Positions 46,300 to 57,739 of a stretch of DNA of 64,000 bases are shown here, piece after piece (positions within the stretch are counted from its first letter, which is position 1; the number at the start of each line of letters is the position of its first letter). The position numbers and the translations under genes are program-made. The notes under the pieces were generated by a model, which worked only from the letters and a program-made list of their open reading frames with translations, made no database searches and was not told where the DNA came from. Origin of the DNA: Clavelina lepadiformis (Eukaryota; Chordata; Ascidiacea; Aplousobranchia; Clavelinidae). Where the stretch lies: positions 1,488,001 to 1,552,000 of the forward strand of contig NC_135242.1 of assembly GCF_947623445.1 (NCBI RefSeq). Direction: 5' to 3'.

Positions 46300-47096
46300 A
46301 TTGTTTACATTAAAACCATTGTTTAACCAGGTTGAAAACTCAACCAAGCAAGGCAATTTGAATAGTTATTATTCATCATTAAATTAAACAATGATATCAT
46401 AAACGAAACTGTTGAAACGGTTGGAATAGGTTTCACTGGTACAAATACATGATATGACGATCTGAAGTGAACGTAAAACGTTTCAATGAAATCAATGGTC
46501 ATTGATCAGTGATTTTCAACATCACATCAAACCGACTTTAACAATTAATTCGGACATAACTTTTCAAAATGTGTTGCTCTAAGAATTTTGAATGATTTGA
46601 GCACTGTTTGTGGTGTGTGCCAGGTGTGTGTGCGTACCACTGTTTATGGTGTGTAATTTCATTTGAAATGATTTCGTGTGTTTTACATGGTGAAACTATC
46701 CACAAGTCTTTTGAACCTATTCTTTTAAAACAACAGGGATTTTTTTTGATTTTTGTTTTTGTATGTGATAATCACTGCTGTTCTGTACCGTATTTTACGA
46801 ACTTTAAGGCGCATTTGTTACCATGTAAAGCCCATTAAATTACGTTGCGCGCATGTTAACGTACGCATGCGCATTATGATTCATACATTAGGCTTATAAG
46901 GCGCACGATCAATCTATGAGGAAAAAAAAGCATTTAAAGTGCGCCTTAAGGTCCGTAAAATACGGTAATTTGTAGTAAATTTAGAGTAAATTTATTTAGA
47001 TTTAATATTTTTATTCAAACAGTTTTGGTTACATTTTATCAATTTTCCGCTATCAAGAAAATCTTCGAACATTTTAAGTTTTTTTTTTGCAAATAG
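46300..47096 (+). promoter_or_regulatory. A-type upstream block with damaged acceptor
   Basis: CTCAACCAAGCAAGGCAAT start, CAATGGTCATTG near 46493, TATA position TTTTGAAC near 46709, donor GTATGTGA near 46761. A mariner-like element is inserted in the intron. At the acceptor, where other copies read TTTTCAGCAAATAG, this one reads TTTTTTTTTGCAAATAG: the CAG is gone. The next AG is six bases further on (47095-47096), still ahead of the start. Confidence 0.55.
46788..46965 (+). mobile_element. Mariner-like short element (TA target)
   Basis: The ends CCGTATTTTACGAAC and GTCCGTAAAATACGG are inverted repeats (one mismatch), extended by TTAAGGCGCA and its complement, with TA on each side. 178 bases, no frame. 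It sits inside the 5' UTR intron of the gene at 47127. In reverse it is related to the interior of 4680-5278. Confidence 0.85.
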
Positions 47097-47126
47097 GTTA
47101 TAATTTTGTATAATAACAATCAGACA

Positions 47127-48455
47127 ATGGAGTGTCATCCAGTTGGTATGCAAGTTGACGTTTTATTAAAAACAATCTGTGATATGATTTCACAAGAATT
47201 TAAATCAATGCGACAAGATATGAAGAAGGAATTTGTAAAAATGCAAGAAAGCATGGAAGATGTGGTTTCAACGCTTTTTGCAGAGATAAAAAAAGCTGAA
47301 ACCATGAACAATGCAATGCCAGTTGAAGAAACATCGCAAACAACAGTTGTAAAATCTGATATCAGCCTTAATATTGAGGATGTTTATTCTGAGAAAGCAC
47401 CAGTCTTTCCTCTTGTTGAAGTTATCAAAGAAGAACCTTTGCTGTTGGGAGAATATGAGGTTTCACAGCCTGAGATTGATGACCCAAATATATCCATGTT
47501 AAATAAATTTCCTCCTCAATCAGATATTGGAGTGAATGCCACAGTCAAAATTGTTAAACCACAAAGCTGTGTTGCAAGAAACTCAGATGAAGAATTCAGC
47601 GATTCTGTGGAGATGAATCTCAATAAATCTAATGCAATTAAAAGAACTAATGCTTGCAAAGTTGATGCTCAGTTGCTTGTTAGAAATAACAAAGAAAAGC
47701 ATTTTTCTTGCAATTTTTGTGAAAGATCATTCAAATGCAAAAGAAACTTGAAAGTTCATCTAAGAACTCACACAGGTGAGCGACCTTATCAATGCCAGGT
47801 TTGTCCAAAGTCATTTCCTGTAAATGGCAGTTTGCAAACTCATATGAGAATCCACACTGGAGAGCGACCTTATCAATGCCAGGTGTGTCACAGGTCATTC
47901 ACCCAAAGCAACAGATTAAAAACTCATATAAGAACTCACACTGGAGAGCGACCTTATCAATGCGATGTGTGCCACAAGACATTTTCCGAAAGCTGCATTT
48001 TAAAACTTCATATGAGAACTCACACTGGAGAGCGACCTTTTCAATGCGATGTGTGCCACAAGTCATTCACCCAAAGCAGCCATTTAAAATATCATATGAG
48101 AACTCACACTGGAGAGCGACCTTATCAATGCAATATTTGCCACAAGTCATTTACCCAAAGCACCAAATTGAAAGTTCATAGAAGAACCCACACTGGAGAG
48201 CAACCTTATAAATGTGATGTTTGCGACAAGTCATTTTCCACTAGCAGCAATTGGAAAACTCATATGAGAACTCATACTGAAGAGCGACTTTATCAATGCC
48301 AGGAATGTGAAAACTCATTTACTAAAAGCAGCAGCTTAAAAACTCATATGAGAATCCACACTGGAGAGCGTCCTTATCAATGCCGGGTGTGCCACAAGTC
48401 ATTTACCCAAAGCAACAGTTTAAAACATCATATGAGAATCCACACTGGAGAGTGA
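47127..48455 (+). CDS. A-type C2H2 zinc-finger protein, 9 fingers
   Basis: Intact 442-residue frame. Residues 1-60: [19 protein letters not shown] and helix. About 60-190: acidic spacer with [16 protein letters not shown]. About 191-442: nine complete fingers, the first being [20 protein letters not shown]. Finger 7 carries Trp in the helix (SSNWKTH), a variant also found in the 16439 and 27722 genes. It ends MRIHTGE and TGA in place of CGA. Two further fingers lie in the same frame after the TGA and end HTGERP with a second stop near 48640, so read-through would add them. The paralogue at 41251 has the same TGA, which therefore predates the duplication. The 5' UTR acceptor is altered and the 5' intron holds a transposon, so expression may differ from its relatives. 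Confidence 0.87.
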   Translation: MECHPVGMQVDVLLKTICDMISQEFKSMRQDMKKEFVKMQESMEDVVSTLFAEIKKAETMNNAMPVEETSQTTVVKSDISLNIEDVYSEKAPVFPLVEVIKEEPLLLGEYEVSQPEIDDPNISMLNKFPPQSDIGVNATVKIVKPQSCVARNSDEEFSDSVEMNLNKSNAIKRTNACKVDAQLLVRNNKEKHFSCNFCERSFKCKRNLKVHLRTHTGERPYQCQVCPKSFPVNGSLQTHMRIHTGERPYQCQVCHRSFTQSNRLKTHIRTHTGERPYQCDVCHKTFSESCILKLHMRTHTGERPFQCDVCHKSFTQSSHLKYHMRTHTGERPYQCNICHKSFTQSTKLKVHRRTHTGEQPYKCDVCDKSFSTSSNWKTHMRTHTEERLYQCQECENSFTKSSSLKTHMRIHTGERPYQCRVCHKSFTQSNSLKHHMRIHTGE

Positions 48456-48933
<478 letters not shown>

Positions 48934-49197
48934 ATGGAGTGTCATCCAGATAATATGCAAGCTGATGTTTTATTGAAAGCAATCAGTGATATGATATCAC
49001 AAGAATTCAAACCAATGCGATTCGATATGCAGGTGGAAGAAACAAAGGAAACTGAAACCATGAACATTGCAATGTCCCACCGAAGAAACATCACTACCAT
49101 TAGTGTCAGATCACAAGTATGTGTTTTCCCAAGACTACCATTACCGTTATGCGTTGCATTTTGTTTGTCTTTTCCCTTGAATTCTTTAGCAATATGA
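48934..49197 (+). CDS. Short coiled-coil ORF, 87 residues (best copy)
   Basis: The best preserved copy of the short module: MECHPDNMQADVLLKAISD, helix to MRFDMQVEETKETE, AMSHRRNITTISVRSQ, then a hydrophobic end of about 26 residues (VCVFPRLPLPLCVAFCLSFP). No fingers or acidic spacer. GTATGT follows the SQ codons in this and five other copies and would make a splice donor, so the hydrophobic tail may be intron read-through and not protein. If translated as is, it would be a helix-only partner with a membrane-like tail. The relation to the finger genes includes a shared one-base shift before the EETS-equivalent codons. A separate promoter for this ORF is not visible. Confidence 0.45.
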   Translation: MECHPDNMQADVLLKAISDMISQEFKPMRFDMQVEETKETETMNIAMSHRRNITTISVRSQVCVFPRLPLPLCVAFCLSFPLNSLAI

Positions 49198-49254
49198 TAA
49201 AGTAATGTCTAGAAGCATTGTTTGTGAGGAAATTTTATCGCATCTTGCTGAGGC

Positions 49255-49850
49255 ATTGTTTACATTAGAACGATTGCATTGTTTAACCAGGTTGAAAACT
49301 CAACCAAGCAAGGCAATTTGAAACGTAATTAATCATCATTAAATTAAACAATGATATCATAAACGAAATTGTTGAAACGGTTCGAACAGTTTTCACTAGT
49401 ACAAGTACTATGATATGACGATCTGAAGTGAACCTAAAACGTTTTAATCAAATCAATGGTCATTGATCAGTGATTTTCAACATAACATCAAACCGACTTA
49501 ACAATTAATTCGGATATAACTTTCGTAAATGTGTTGCTCTAATATTTTTAAGTGATTTGAGCACTGTTTATGTTGTGTGCCAATTGTGGGTTAGTTTAGG
49601 TCAAACTGGTGTGTAATGTCATTTAAGATGATTTCGTGTGGTTTACATGTTGAAACTATGCAGAAGTCTTTATAAACGTTTTTTCAAAACAACAGGGAAT
49701 CTTTTGTTTTTCGTTTTTGTATGTGACAATTACTGTTGTTCTGTACTTTGTAGTAAATTTAGAGAATATTATTTAGATTTACTATTTTTATTCCAACAGT
49801 TTTGGTTACATATTATCAGTTTTCCTCTATCAAGAAAATCATCAAATATT
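49255..49850 (+). promoter_or_regulatory. Orphan A-type upstream block
   Basis: Complete block: ACTCAACCAAGCAAGGCAAT, CAATGGTCATTG near 49455, TATAAA at 49671-49676, donor GTATGTGA near 49717. As at 42640 it loses homology just before the acceptor (AATATTGTAAGTTG) and no family gene follows. Confidence 0.55.
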
Positions 49851-51627
49851 GTAAGTTGTACTGTAACTGTAATAATAGTTATTTGTCATTTCTGTTCTAA
49901 TTAACTGGTGCTAGGGGTGGCGGCGGCTAAATTATATCTTGTATATATAGCATTTGTAATAACATCTTTGTTTTTAAAGATTGCTTCATGGATGTTTTTA
50001 ATCTTCATTTAGGATTTAAACGTTGTACAGTAATACCAGCACCTGGCGTGTGTGCGCTGCCAGACATGAGTGTATGTATTTGTTATTGCTGCAATGATGT
50101 CATTTGTTCTTCTGACTTATATTTATCTCTTATACTTTTTGTCTTGGGATTAGACAAAGGTTTTTCCTGATTACAAATTCGAATTCCGATTAGTTGCAAA
50201 GTTTCGAAGGCATGATTTCTAAATTTGACAATTTTGATGTTTTATTGCTGTTTTTTGTGTGCCAAGTTGTGTTTTGACCTTGTGGCAATCAACATGCCGT
50301 TATGGGTTTTTCTTTTTATGTGATGTGTTGTTATGTTTTTTGAATTCCATGCACAAAATTTGTAAAAGATCATAATTCAAGTTAACCCTTGTCTTTTTGT
50401 ATGTGCAGGTGGATGCAGAAATGAATTAGATTTAATGAGTGTTTAGCTTGAAAACAGAGACAATGTTTGCCATAATCAGCAATTCAATGAAATTGCTGTG
50501 TTTGACTTGGTGAACAATGCACCCATCTCAATCAACTGCATTTGCTGTGGAAAAATAAAAATGTGAATCGTGTCTGAGTTTGCGTTAAATCAACCTATCC
50601 ACAGCTCCTAAGTGAAGAACAAGGAGATTTCAATGATCATGACCATTCGGTATCTAACTGTCTGTAGATCAGTGCTTCATACCAATGGGTCAGTAAGCAT
50701 GCCAAAATTTTTTGAAGTAGGGTAATTCTGGATTTGTAGGCTATTGTAAACACATTTTTTGATAATAATTGGTTATTTTAATTGGACTTGTCTGTAATAT
50801 TTGACTAAAAACTATATCAGGAGTGGTGTATGTAGAAATTTATTTTTGAGGATTTGCATAAAATCATGTAATGACAGATTACGATTTTTGGAGTTTCAAT
50901 AAAAAACGAGCTTTTGAAGAGAAAACTATAGAGCAGCATGCACATGTGATAAAACTTACAAATTTAAATATTCCAAGTTAAATTGTTACAAATTCATGCT
51001 CAAACTCCTGTTCGGCGATTAACCTGTTAATAATCTCTTCTGGACAAAGTACACTATTTTTGTAGATGTTTAACATAGCAGGTTTGTTCATTCAGGTTCA
51101 CCACTCGTATTGCGCAAATATGTTTTAGTTAGCGAAGTGTAGAAAAAGAACGTTCACTTGTACATGTGGTCACCGAAAGAGTTAAAAAATTCTAAGCAAT
51201 GAATATGTAGCCAGTTGCATCGCTTGGTTTTTCTGTTTCGCTAAACCGACTAAATTTTCTGAACCATACTTTTAATTCAGCAATTAAGTCTTCCAAAAAT
51301 TTAGTTAAGTCGTTTTGATAAACTTTTTGCATCACTTGAATGCTTTCGATTTGTTTGGCTGACAGCGCAAGCATTAGATCAACTAGAGTTCAGCTATGTA
51401 GCCCACCAATGATAAGATTTGTGGGCAGTGAATCTAGACACGAGATTAGCGATAAAACTGTCCAAAATCGGTTAAAGTATTCCAATATGCTAATAATTAT
51501 AACTGCTTAAAACTTAAGAAGAGCTGAACTGACACAGCATTTCAGTAGACATAATTGTTAATTCATAATTGTGACATAACTTTGTTGTTCTTGTTCTCTT
51601 TCTGGAGATTTTTGTGATATCATTAAA
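49851..51627 (+). other. Duplicated non-family DNA with a possible 60-codon ORF
   Basis: Paralogue of 42641-44098. ORF 49988-50170 (MDVFNLHLGFKRCTVIPAPG) matches the 42776 ORF. Acceptor-like TTTCATTTAG precedes GATTTAAACG. A second acceptor-like TGTGCAG at about 50407 precedes GTGGATGCAGAAATGAATTAG, and a poly(A)-signal-like AATAAAAATG lies near 50555. Could be the end of a gene driven by the orphan promoter, or chance. No known product recognised. Confidence 0.3.
50990..51390 (-). pseudogene. Fossil hAT transposase C-terminus
   Basis: On the minus strand an open piece (51374 to 51192, MLALSAKQIESIQVMQKVYQ onward) is followed, across a stop, by TCTSERSFSTLR and then, one frame over, TKTYLRNTSGEPE. 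This is the hAT-family dimerisation region signature (S-E-R-x-F-S-x-L then K-T-x-L-R). Several stops and a frameshift make it dead. The paralogue at 43770-43860 has lost the middle by deletion. Confidence 0.75.
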
Positions 51628-52092
51628 ATGTATCAATACATCATGCATGAAAATTAAGTAAGTTTCATTCATTTAAACAGGATTTTTCGTAAGCTTTAGC
51701 TTGCTTTGTCAGATTTAAAATGTAGGCAAAAATATTTTCGAAATAAATACTCAAGTGTCCATAAGGTAATGTCAAAATCCATAGCGACGTAATAGATAAA
51801 TAAAGAAAATCATTCGCATAACCAAACTGCTCGAATCGGTACAATTTGACAGAGGATATAACATGGAGGACAGGTATTCAGAAGTAATAGAATATAATTA
51901 TAATAAAATCTAAATAATAGATATCAATCTAATCTAAATAGCAAAATCTAATTAAATTAAACATATAATTTGGTTCGGGCAGGAGGCTGGAAATTTTGAG
52001 AGAGGAGTTTGGGAAGTTTAGCCAAACCCCAGTGCATTCATTTAAATTAGAGAGAACCAAAAAACAGTTGTCAGCAAAATGTTGGGCCACAA
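51628..52092 (+). repeat. Interspersed unit R, copy 3 (partial)
   Basis: Matches the first 460 bases of 44099-44860 and stops at GGGCCACAAATTGA. No gene. Confidence 0.55.
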
Positions 52093-52500
52093 ATTGACTC
52101 CGTTGCATGTGTCATCTCTGATTTTTTACTTTAAGTCAGCACAACGTTCATAAAGTACAAATTTTTATATTTCAAAATATAGTCATAATTAGTAGTTAGA
52201 AGCAATTTCATTTCCATTTCAAAATCCGAATAGAGCTATTCACTTGAATCGTTGTAGTTCACCGCCCTCAGCGTCGCTGTTCCAGGACAATCATTCCGTT
52301 CGCAACGAAAATAATTATTCTCTCCACGGCTCCGCTGGTGTCTATAATGAAATCCATTGAGGGCGAGCTTCGACTTTCCACGGATAGAGGGAACGAAGCT
52401 GAAGTCATCCATTGTTATTAGTCGTCAAGTTGGAGTAACACAACTAATCTGTTATTCTGAGATGCTCTGCTTTCTACTTATACTAATGTAGTTTCCGTTG
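52093..52500 (+). other. Unassigned non-coding DNA
   Basis: Not shared with other parts of the window. 52250-52400 is less AT-rich (CACCGCCCTCAGCGTCGCTG, TCCACGGCTCCGCTGGTG) and may be part of a transposon or a distant gene fragment. No open frame or RNA gene recognised. Confidence 0.3.
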
Positions 52501-52529
52501 CTTTTTATACAAATGCAACGGAAACCATG

Positions 52530-52790
52530 TTTTCTATTGAGTTGGTGTGATGTTGTGCAAAATGCAACAGATAACATGATTTCCGTTGCATTTATGTAAA
52601 GGGCCTATTGCGTCGGTGCGATGTTGTGCAAAATGCAACAGATAACATGATTTCCGTTGCATTTATGTAAAGGGCCTTTTGCGTCGGTGCGATGTTGTGC
52701 AAAATGCAACAGATAAGACAAGATCAGAGCAACGGAAACCATGTTTTCTAGTGCGTTGGTGTGATGTTGTGATAACATGGTTTCTGTTGT
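52530..52790 (+). repeat. 71-base tandem repeat, about three copies
   Basis: Unit landmarks GATGTTGTGCAAAATGCAAC recur at 52549, 52620 and 52691, a period of 71 bases. Copies 2 and 3 are almost identical (GCGTCGGTGCGATG, TTTCCGTTGCATTTATG). The outer copies are degenerate. The unit contains AACGGAAA and its complement TTTCCGTT, giving dyad symmetry. Confidence 0.85.
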
Positions 52791-52889
52791 ACTTGTGTGA
52801 AGAGCATCGGTATCGGACCATGTTATCGGTTGCATTTATATCGTATGTGCCATTCAATTCTCAACCATTACAGTAGTTTGATCAGTACT

Positions 52890-53010
52890 CACCAATGTGT
52901 CACTCAAATGAACTGTCACTCAGTTGAGCATGAATTATTTGTCAGTCAAATGAACGTTAAAAGAATGTGTCACTCAAATGAGCTGTCACTCAAATGAAAT
53001 GTCACTCAAC
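52890..53010 (+). repeat. Short minisatellite of TGTCACTCAAATGA
   Basis: At least six variants of TGTCACTCAAATGA or TGTCACTCAGTTGA between about 52899 and 53010, spaced 15-30 bases. Non-coding. Confidence 0.8.
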
Positions 53011-53022
53011 TGATCAACTACC

Positions 53023-53453
53023 CCCCATTTCATATATTATGATGTTTTTTTTAAAACTTTTAAGAAAAACTATAAAGTTTATGATACTTGACCTGGTTCA
53101 CAATTTTTGGGAGCACGTAGGTCCAATGTTAATTTTACAATTAATGTTTATGTGTGGAGGAAGCATTAGTTAAATGTTTTATTTAATTAAGAGACAATTG
53201 CTGTCATGAGTTAAGCAAAGACATTTTTTTTGTAATTAACTGAATTACATTTGAAAAAATAACTTTGAAATAGATTACTGTCATCATGTGTAGGGATTCA
53301 AATGGTTATTTCCTGTTATTTGTGTTCCTCTTAAAACACATCATACACTGCAAGTATTTTTACTTTTTTCAATTCATTTTTTTGGTTTTGACATCTTATT
53401 ATTCAAATTAATATGTTATTTTTATTAAAACTTTTTACCTTTCACATTTTCAG
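53023..53453 (+). promoter_or_regulatory. B-type upstream block
   Basis: Homologous to 11109-11609 and 21140-21714, starting at CCCCATTTCATATATTATGA. It ends TTACCTTTCACATTTTCAG at 53453, 49 bases before the start codon. Confidence 0.45.
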
Positions 53454-53502
53454 CCATTATTTGTATAGTTTTATAATAGTTTTATTGTATCACAATCAAA
53501 CC

Positions 53503-54822
53503 ATGGAGTGTCATCCAGATAAAATGCATGTTGATTTTTTATTGAAATCAATCAGTGATCTTATTTTACAAGAATTCAAAGCAATGCGACAAGATATGAA
53601 GATAGAATTTGCACAATTGCAAGTAAACATGGAAGATATGGTTTCAAAGATTCTGGCAGAAACAAAGAAAGCTGAAATCATAAACAATCCAATACCGATT
53701 AAAAAAACGTCACAAGCATTAGATGTAGCATCTGATATCGGCATTTGTATTAAAGAAGTTTGTTCTCAGAATGCATCAGTTTTTCCTCTTGTTGAAGCTG
53801 TCAAAGAAGAACCCTTGTTGTTGCAGCATTGGGAGGTTTCTGAAAAGGATGATCCAAGTATGTCCATATCAAATAAGTTTTCTCATCAATCGGAGGTTGA
53901 AGTAAATGCCGTAGTTAAAACTGTTGAACCCCAAACCTGTATTGAAGAAGATCATTCTGAAAAGGCATTAGTTTATCCTCAATTTGATGTTATTGAAGAG
54001 GAACCTTTGTTGTTGCAAAAATATGAGGTTTTACAGGCTGAGATTGATGACCCAAATATATCCATGCTAAATAAATTTCTTCCTCAATCAGATGTAGCAG
54101 TAAATTCCACAATCAAAATTGTTAACCAACAAAGCTGTGTTGCAAGAAATTCAGATAAAGAATGCAGCGATTCTATGCAGATGTTTCTCAATAAATCTAC
54201 TGCAATGGAAATAATCAATGCTTGCAAAGATGATGCTCAGTTGCTTGTTGGAAATAACGAAGAAAAGCATTTTTCTTGCAATTTTTGTGATAGATCATTT
54301 AAATGCAAAAGAAACTTGAAAGTTCATTTAAGAACTCACACAGGTGAGCGACCTTATCAATGCGATGTGTGCGACAAGTCATTTACCACTTGCAACCATT
54401 TGAAAAATCATATGAGAACTCACACTGCAGAGCGACCTTATCAATGCAATTTGTGCCGTAAGTCATTTTCCGAAAGCAACAGTTTGAAAGTTCATATAAG
54501 AACTCACACTGGAGAGAGACCTTATCAATGCCAAATTTGTCTCAAGTCATTTATTCAGAATGGAAGTTTGCAAGCTCATATGAGAACTCACACTGGAGAG
54601 CGACCTTATAAATGTGATGTGTGCCAGAAGTCATTTTTTATTGGCAGCAGTTTAAAATATCATATGAGAATACACACTGGAGAGCGACCTTATCAATGCG
54701 AGGTGTGCCACAAGTCGTTTTCCGTTAGCAGCATTTTGAAAAATCATAAGAGAACTCACACAGGTGAGCGACCTTATCAATGCCAGTTTGGCACAAGTCA
54801 TTTTCCGTTAGCAGAAGTTTGA
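53503..54822 (+). CDS. B/A chimeric C2H2 zinc-finger protein, 6 fingers
   Basis: Intact 439-residue frame from [19 protein letters not shown]; in-frame ATGs upstream lie in the intron and 5' UTR. Residues 1-65 are a B-type helix ([19 protein letters not shown]). About 65-250 is a double acidic spacer with [15 protein letters not shown] (B-like) and [15 protein letters not shown] running into A-like [15 protein letters not shown]. About 255-423: six complete fingers, the first A-like ([20 protein letters not shown]). Finger 7 starts YQCQ, but a base is missing in the CAGTTTGGCACAAG stretch near 54788, so the frame leaves the finger ([11 protein letters not shown]) and stops. Two more fingers lie out of frame behind it. 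The B front and A back point to a crossover within the spacer. DNA binding should be intact with six fingers. Confidence 0.83.
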   Translation: MECHPDKMHVDFLLKSISDLILQEFKAMRQDMKIEFAQLQVNMEDMVSKILAETKKAEIINNPIPIKKTSQALDVASDIGICIKEVCSQNASVFPLVEAVKEEPLLLQHWEVSEKDDPSMSISNKFSHQSEVEVNAVVKTVEPQTCIEEDHSEKALVYPQFDVIEEEPLLLQKYEVLQAEIDDPNISMLNKFLPQSDVAVNSTIKIVNQQSCVARNSDKECSDSMQMFLNKSTAMEIINACKDDAQLLVGNNEEKHFSCNFCDRSFKCKRNLKVHLRTHTGERPYQCDVCDKSFTTCNHLKNHMRTHTAERPYQCNLCRKSFSESNSLKVHIRTHTGERPYQCQICLKSFIQNGSLQAHMRTHTGERPYKCDVCQKSFFIGSSLKYHMRIHTGERPYQCEVCHKSFSVSSILKNHKRTHTGERPYQCQFGTSHFPLAEV

Positions 54823-55560
54823 AAACTCATATGAGAATCCACACTGGAGAGCGACCTTATCAATGCCAGGTTTGTCACAAGTCATTTACCCAAAGCAACA
54901 CTTTGAAAGCTCATATGAGAATCCACATAGGAGATTGACCTTATTATTGCCAAGTGTGTCAAAATTTCTTTTCGCAAAAGACCAATTTGTAAATTCATGG
55001 AACTATTCACGTTGGAAAGAGACCTTGACAATGTTTTTTTTTGTTTTGTCACAAATCGTTTACGTTGATTCAATAATTATTAACACATATTAAAACTCAG
55101 ATTGGGGCACTGTAAATATTTTGTAAAGGTGTTTGGACAAAAACTTAGCCTTAAAAAACATTTACAAACCATTCATCCAAATGCTGCATCCATTTGTTTG
55201 TGCTTTATTTGTCCACTTTTATATGTTTTATCTGCAACTTTCTATTTTTACATGTTTTATCGGTAACTTTCTATAGTTTGTGAAATATAAAATTGCATTA
55301 TATTGGTTGTTTTTGGCAAAAAACATTTTATAATTTTAAAATTTTCAGTTTTCCAATTGTGATTAAGTTAAAAGATGTGTATCAATTTAATTGTGAAGGA
55401 AAACTACTTAATGAAAAAATGGTGAAAATTTGGTTCGAGTGTTTTCATATATTCGTTTGTTGGGTATTTATTTGTTAGTTTAGAATTGGTGTCCCCATTT
55501 TGTATATTATGATGTTTTTGTTGATGAACTATTAAGAAAAACTATAAAGTTCAAGATACA
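54823..55560 (+). pseudogene. Out-of-frame fingers and 3' flank
   Basis: Two fingers are readable at 54823-54940 ([26 protein letters not shown]), then decayed traces (CQNFFSQKTNL). The common 3' flank runs from about 55140 with a local TTTTACATGTTTTATC duplication near 55220-55265, then the flank that at 9922 holds the pogo-like element (here an empty site near 55450). Confidence 0.55.
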
Positions 55561-56668
55561 GGATCTGGGCCTCAATTTTCTGATCATTGTCCTTGTAAAT
55601 TTTTTTATAAGTAAGGATAATTGTCTTCAGTGGTTGCTTGGCTAGACTAGTTGTAAAATTGCATCAGTTTATGCTTTCACTTGCATTTAAATGATTCCAT
55701 TTGTAGTCATTTTACACATACCCAGTTACCCACCCTACCTTATAAATTTAGAACAAATGCACAGTGCAAATTCCCCAAAAAAAACTTTCTTCATAAGAGC
55801 ACTCTACATTTGTTAATGTTTTAACTGCGTTTTGGATGGTTTTTGTGTTTTTTAATGTAGTTTATAAATAATTTATCAATGTCAATCAGCCAATGTCATT
55901 CACACCATCAACTGGCACTGTCTTACCATTGCCATTGTGACTTGTTGCTGAATTGTTAAATCATCACATACTTTGATAAAACAAACATGGGTTAAGGTAC
56001 CAAATCACGTTGTTATTTTTGTTAAAACCGCGCTCATTTTTCGATTCTTTTTCTATAAATTTTAATCCAAAGTTTCATTCATTTGTTAGCTGATAATTAT
56101 TTTGGCAAACACTAATTTCTCTCCAAGTAATTAATTTTTTTCTAGAAATTGTTTTTAAAGTGAAGCTTTTTTCTGCTATCGCTATTTCCAAATGAATAGA
56201 CATACTGTGCATGGAAATTTGTTGTGCTTGGCCCTGCGCAGATGTGAATTCTGTGAAAAAGTGTTTTGGCTTTAGTATAATAATACTTTGTTTACTAATT
56301 GTTTTTCATGTTTTAAAGACCCAAGGACATGCAATTTTGATTGCATTTTTACCACATTTGTGTGTAATTACTTATTACGCCACACACAGGTTTTGCTAAT
56401 AAGTCTCTTAATTTAATTACTACAGTACAAATAGTCGCAGTCTTCACATCACTTTTATTTTTTTATGATGAAAGTGTTCAATGTTTGCCTTTTATAGCCT
56501 AGTGGACAGAGAGTTTACATTTGTCAATAGTTACATTTTATTTTATAATAGTCTAGTGGAGCTATTATAATAGCCTAGAGTTTACATTTGTCATGTTTTG
56601 TATTATTATGTCCCTTTGTGTGTTATTGTTGTCTTATTGATTGAGTTTTGCTGTTGTGTTTATTTCAG
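55561..56668 (+). promoter_or_regulatory. Single-copy region upstream of divergent gene
   Basis: AT-rich DNA without clear relatives in the window. A TAGCCTAG/TTTACATTTGTCA duplication lies at 56495-56600. It ends in TTGTGTTTATTTCAG, an acceptor at 56668, 46 bases before the start of the divergent family member, so the 5' UTR intron is probably ancestral to the family. No TATA box assigned. Confidence 0.4.
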
Positions 56669-56714
56669 CTTCAATTGAAAATATTTATGTTGAGTTTATA
56701 TAAACACAGAAAGA

Positions 56715-57570
56715 ATGAAAACTGACCTGATCCAGAATCAGGTTGATGGAAATGGTGCAACAATGACAATCCGACACTTGTTCTTGCAAGAAATAAAATC
56801 AGTCAGGATGAATGTGGAGAAAGAATTTGTAAAATTGGAAGAAAGAATTGAAGAATTGATTTTAAAGCATTTTCTGGAAGAAACTGATAGAGCTGAAGTT
56901 ATGAGCAACATGTTATCATATGACAGGCATGTGCAACCTTTTTCACTGGAGGGCCAAATACAAAATTTTGAATGACAACGCGGGCCACATGATTTTTTTC
57001 AGAAAAAATTAGTATCGTAAAACGACTTTCCTATGCAGTTTATGTAGTTAAAAAATAGATTTAATGCAGTCCACAACACACTTGTGCGACAATTTATTGA
57101 AAAACTGTGGCAAGTATGAAGATGGCTAGTATGTGAAATCTGAAACATTTCCTAAACATGTAGCTGAGAATTTGTCTGAAAACTTTGAAAACAACTTCTA
57201 CACTTCTCTGAGTCGTAGTGGTGTATCAGACGTTTCAAGTAATGCTTCTGGAATTGACGATTATTCTGTGAATGATGGGTTTTTGTCAGATCAGGAGTCG
57301 AAAAGTTTTGAAAACGCAACAAACAAAGAACCTTGTGCAAGTAGTGCTTTAGAACATTTTCAAGGGCCCATTAATCAAAAAGGTGTAACTAGGATATGTT
57401 GCCGTGAAACCGTGACTAAGGTTGGCTGCATAAGCAAGGCACATTTACGAAAACCCTTACATCTGTCATCTAAAACCGCTAGAGGCCAGTATACCTGCGA
57501 AATCTGCGGTAAGCAATTTGGAAAAAGGTTCAATCTTAAACTTTGTATTAATCATGACAAATATCTATAG
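56715..57570 (+). pseudogene. Divergent family member with one degenerate finger
   Basis: The first part, 56715-56975, is MKTDLIQNQVDGNGATMTIR, then a helix alignable with the family (LFLQEIKSVRMNVEKEFVKL), to EVMSN. At 56924 a hAT-like end (CAGGCATGTGCAACC, then GGGCCACATG) interrupts it. Its other end was not found. After it an open stretch about 57133-57570 has a Ser/Asn-rich acidic spacer (SGVSDVSSNASGIDDYS) and one finger (YTCEICGKQFGKRFNLKL), in which the first His is replaced by Cys with altered spacing before NH. It ends DKYL and stop. The finger resembles the fossil last finger (CKYCKKVFGQ) seen in 3' flanks. Probably an old relative, now broken by the insertion; alternatively the hAT stretch is in an intron. 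Confidence 0.5.
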
Positions 57571-57739
57571 TTTAATGCTTGATTTGTCTGTGAGTCTATG
57601 TTGATCTCATCACATTTTTGCATTTTATCATATTTTAAGGTACTCCAGTCACATAGTTGTCATTACTGTTTTCTAAATCCTGATATTTAATTTCTAATTC
57701 TCACTTACTGTTTTCTTTACAGGGTGTTTCTAAGTAAGT

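Noticed and set aside
52605..52857. Minus-strand frames over the 71-base repeat
   Set aside because: 71 is not a multiple of three and the frames simply follow repeat copies.
52530..53010. CRISPR-like array
   Set aside because: Repeats are contiguous or degenerate without unique spacers, and the genome is eukaryotic.
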